A stretch of DNA of 13,353 nucleotides from assembly GCA_023264315.1 (NCBI GenBank), contig JALQST010000030.1, forward strand, positions 1 to 13,353. The letters are read 5' to 3'. Within the stretch, counting starts at the first letter, position 1. Every line of letters begins with the position of its first letter. A program made the translations under genes and the position numbers. The notes below the pieces were generated by a model. The model had not been told where the DNA came from. It saw only the letters and a program-made list of their open reading frames with translations, and did not search any database. Positions 13,052 to 13,353 of this stretch are shown here, piece by piece. The stretch is from Nodosilinea sp. BSH.14 (GTDB lineage Bacteria > Cyanobacteriota > Cyanobacteriia > Phormidesmidales > Phormidesmidaceae).

Positions 13052-13353
13052 CTAGGGATCCCCATTGCGGCGAGGATCCCCATAGCGGTAGTCCCCGGTT
13101 TGCATCCTGACTTGGGTGGCCAGGGGGGCAGGAACGGTGGCCGTGCCCCAGTGGGCTTGGATGGCTTGAATCAATTGGTCTTGCTGGACACGCAGGCCAG
13201 GGATGTCCCAACCTCGGTTGATGATGGCAAACCAGACGGGGCCTTTTTCGGCGGTGGGCACCATCCCGGCTAGGGCGCTCACCTCGGCTAGGCTGCCCGT
13301 TTTGACGGCGGCGGTGGCGGGTAGGTGGCGGTCGATCAACGTCCCCACATCCT
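13052..13353 (-). CDS. D-alanyl-D-alanine carboxypeptidase, PBP4/DacB type (3' end only)
   Basis: The frame is open to the right edge, so the N-terminal part, including the SxxK nucleophile, is not in the window. The visible about 100 residues carry the third penicillin-binding motif in VKTGSLAEVSALAGMV, followed by VWFAIINRGW, which is the usual C-terminal strand of S13 (PBP4) peptidases, with a short C-terminal tail rich in charged residues. These enzymes trim or cut peptidoglycan cross-links in the periplasm. The GTG at 13346-13348 is not the likely start because the frame continues beyond it. Confidence 0.85.
   Translation of the reverse strand, partial: DVGTLIDRHLPATAAVKTGSLAEVSALAGMVPTAEKGPVWFAIINRGWDIPGLRVQQDQLIQAIQAHWGTATVPAPLATQVRMQTGDYRYGDPRRNGDP

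Noticed and set aside
1..13353. CRISPR arrays, rRNA genes, insertion sequences with transposase
   Set aside because: I saw no regularly spaced repeats, rRNA sequences or transposase frames in the window.

Overview
The window looks like a chromosomal segment of a cyanobacterium. The upstream-truncated first gene resembles the cyanobacterial/chloroplast two-domain cyclophilin (CYP38/TLP40 type). The arsenate reductase has the Cys8/Cys80/Cys82 set known from Synechocystis ArsC. A Uma2-family gene, a long LOG-family protein and one HIP1 octamer (GCGATCGC, about 1194-1201) fit the same assignment. G+C is moderately high. I cannot name the genus from this sequence.

Layout. (1) 1-2058, plus strand: the cyclophilin gene (5' end outside the window) is followed after 3 bases by thiL, which makes thiamine diphosphate. 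(2) 2083-3147, minus strand: a LOG/TIGR00730 Rossmann-fold protein, convergent with thiL. (3) 3379-3786, plus strand: an ArsR-family regulator rich in cysteine, followed by a decayed GGDEF diguanylate cyclase gene (3847-4617) with two in-frame stop codons and an apparently deleted sensor region. (4) 4614-8046, minus strand: a compact run with short gaps: isoaspartyl peptidase/asparaginase, cutA, a flavin-reductase-domain protein, tilS and an unrecognised 135-aa protein. Uma2 (8143-8844) and a SAM-dependent methyltransferase (8952-9995) lie further upstream on the same strand. (5) 9996-10306: a 311-base divergent spacer holding a possible 38-codon small gene. (6) 10307-11859, plus strand: an arsenic-resistance pair, an ACR3-type arsenite efflux permease and an arsenate reductase joined by an ATGA overlap. 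(7) 11860-12150: a spacer holding an imperfect palindromic, MITE-like repeat. (8) 12151-13035: an exported TPR protein, convergent with the 3' end of a D-Ala-D-Ala carboxypeptidase (PBP4/DacB type) that runs off the right edge.

How the genes work together. ArsC reduces arsenate to arsenite and Acr3 exports it, a complete minimal detoxification route. The only ArsR-family gene in the window lies about 6.5 kb away, and its cysteine pattern differs from the classical ArsR site, so I do not assume it controls the arsenic pair. The tilS region is mostly housekeeping: tRNA modification, peptide repair or turnover, and flavin reduction.

I found no strong evidence for a wholly new system. The items most worth a second look are the multi-lesion diguanylate cyclase remnant, the cysteine-rich ArsR protein, the small ORF upstream of the methyltransferase, the 135-aa unknown, and the palindromic repeat after arsC.
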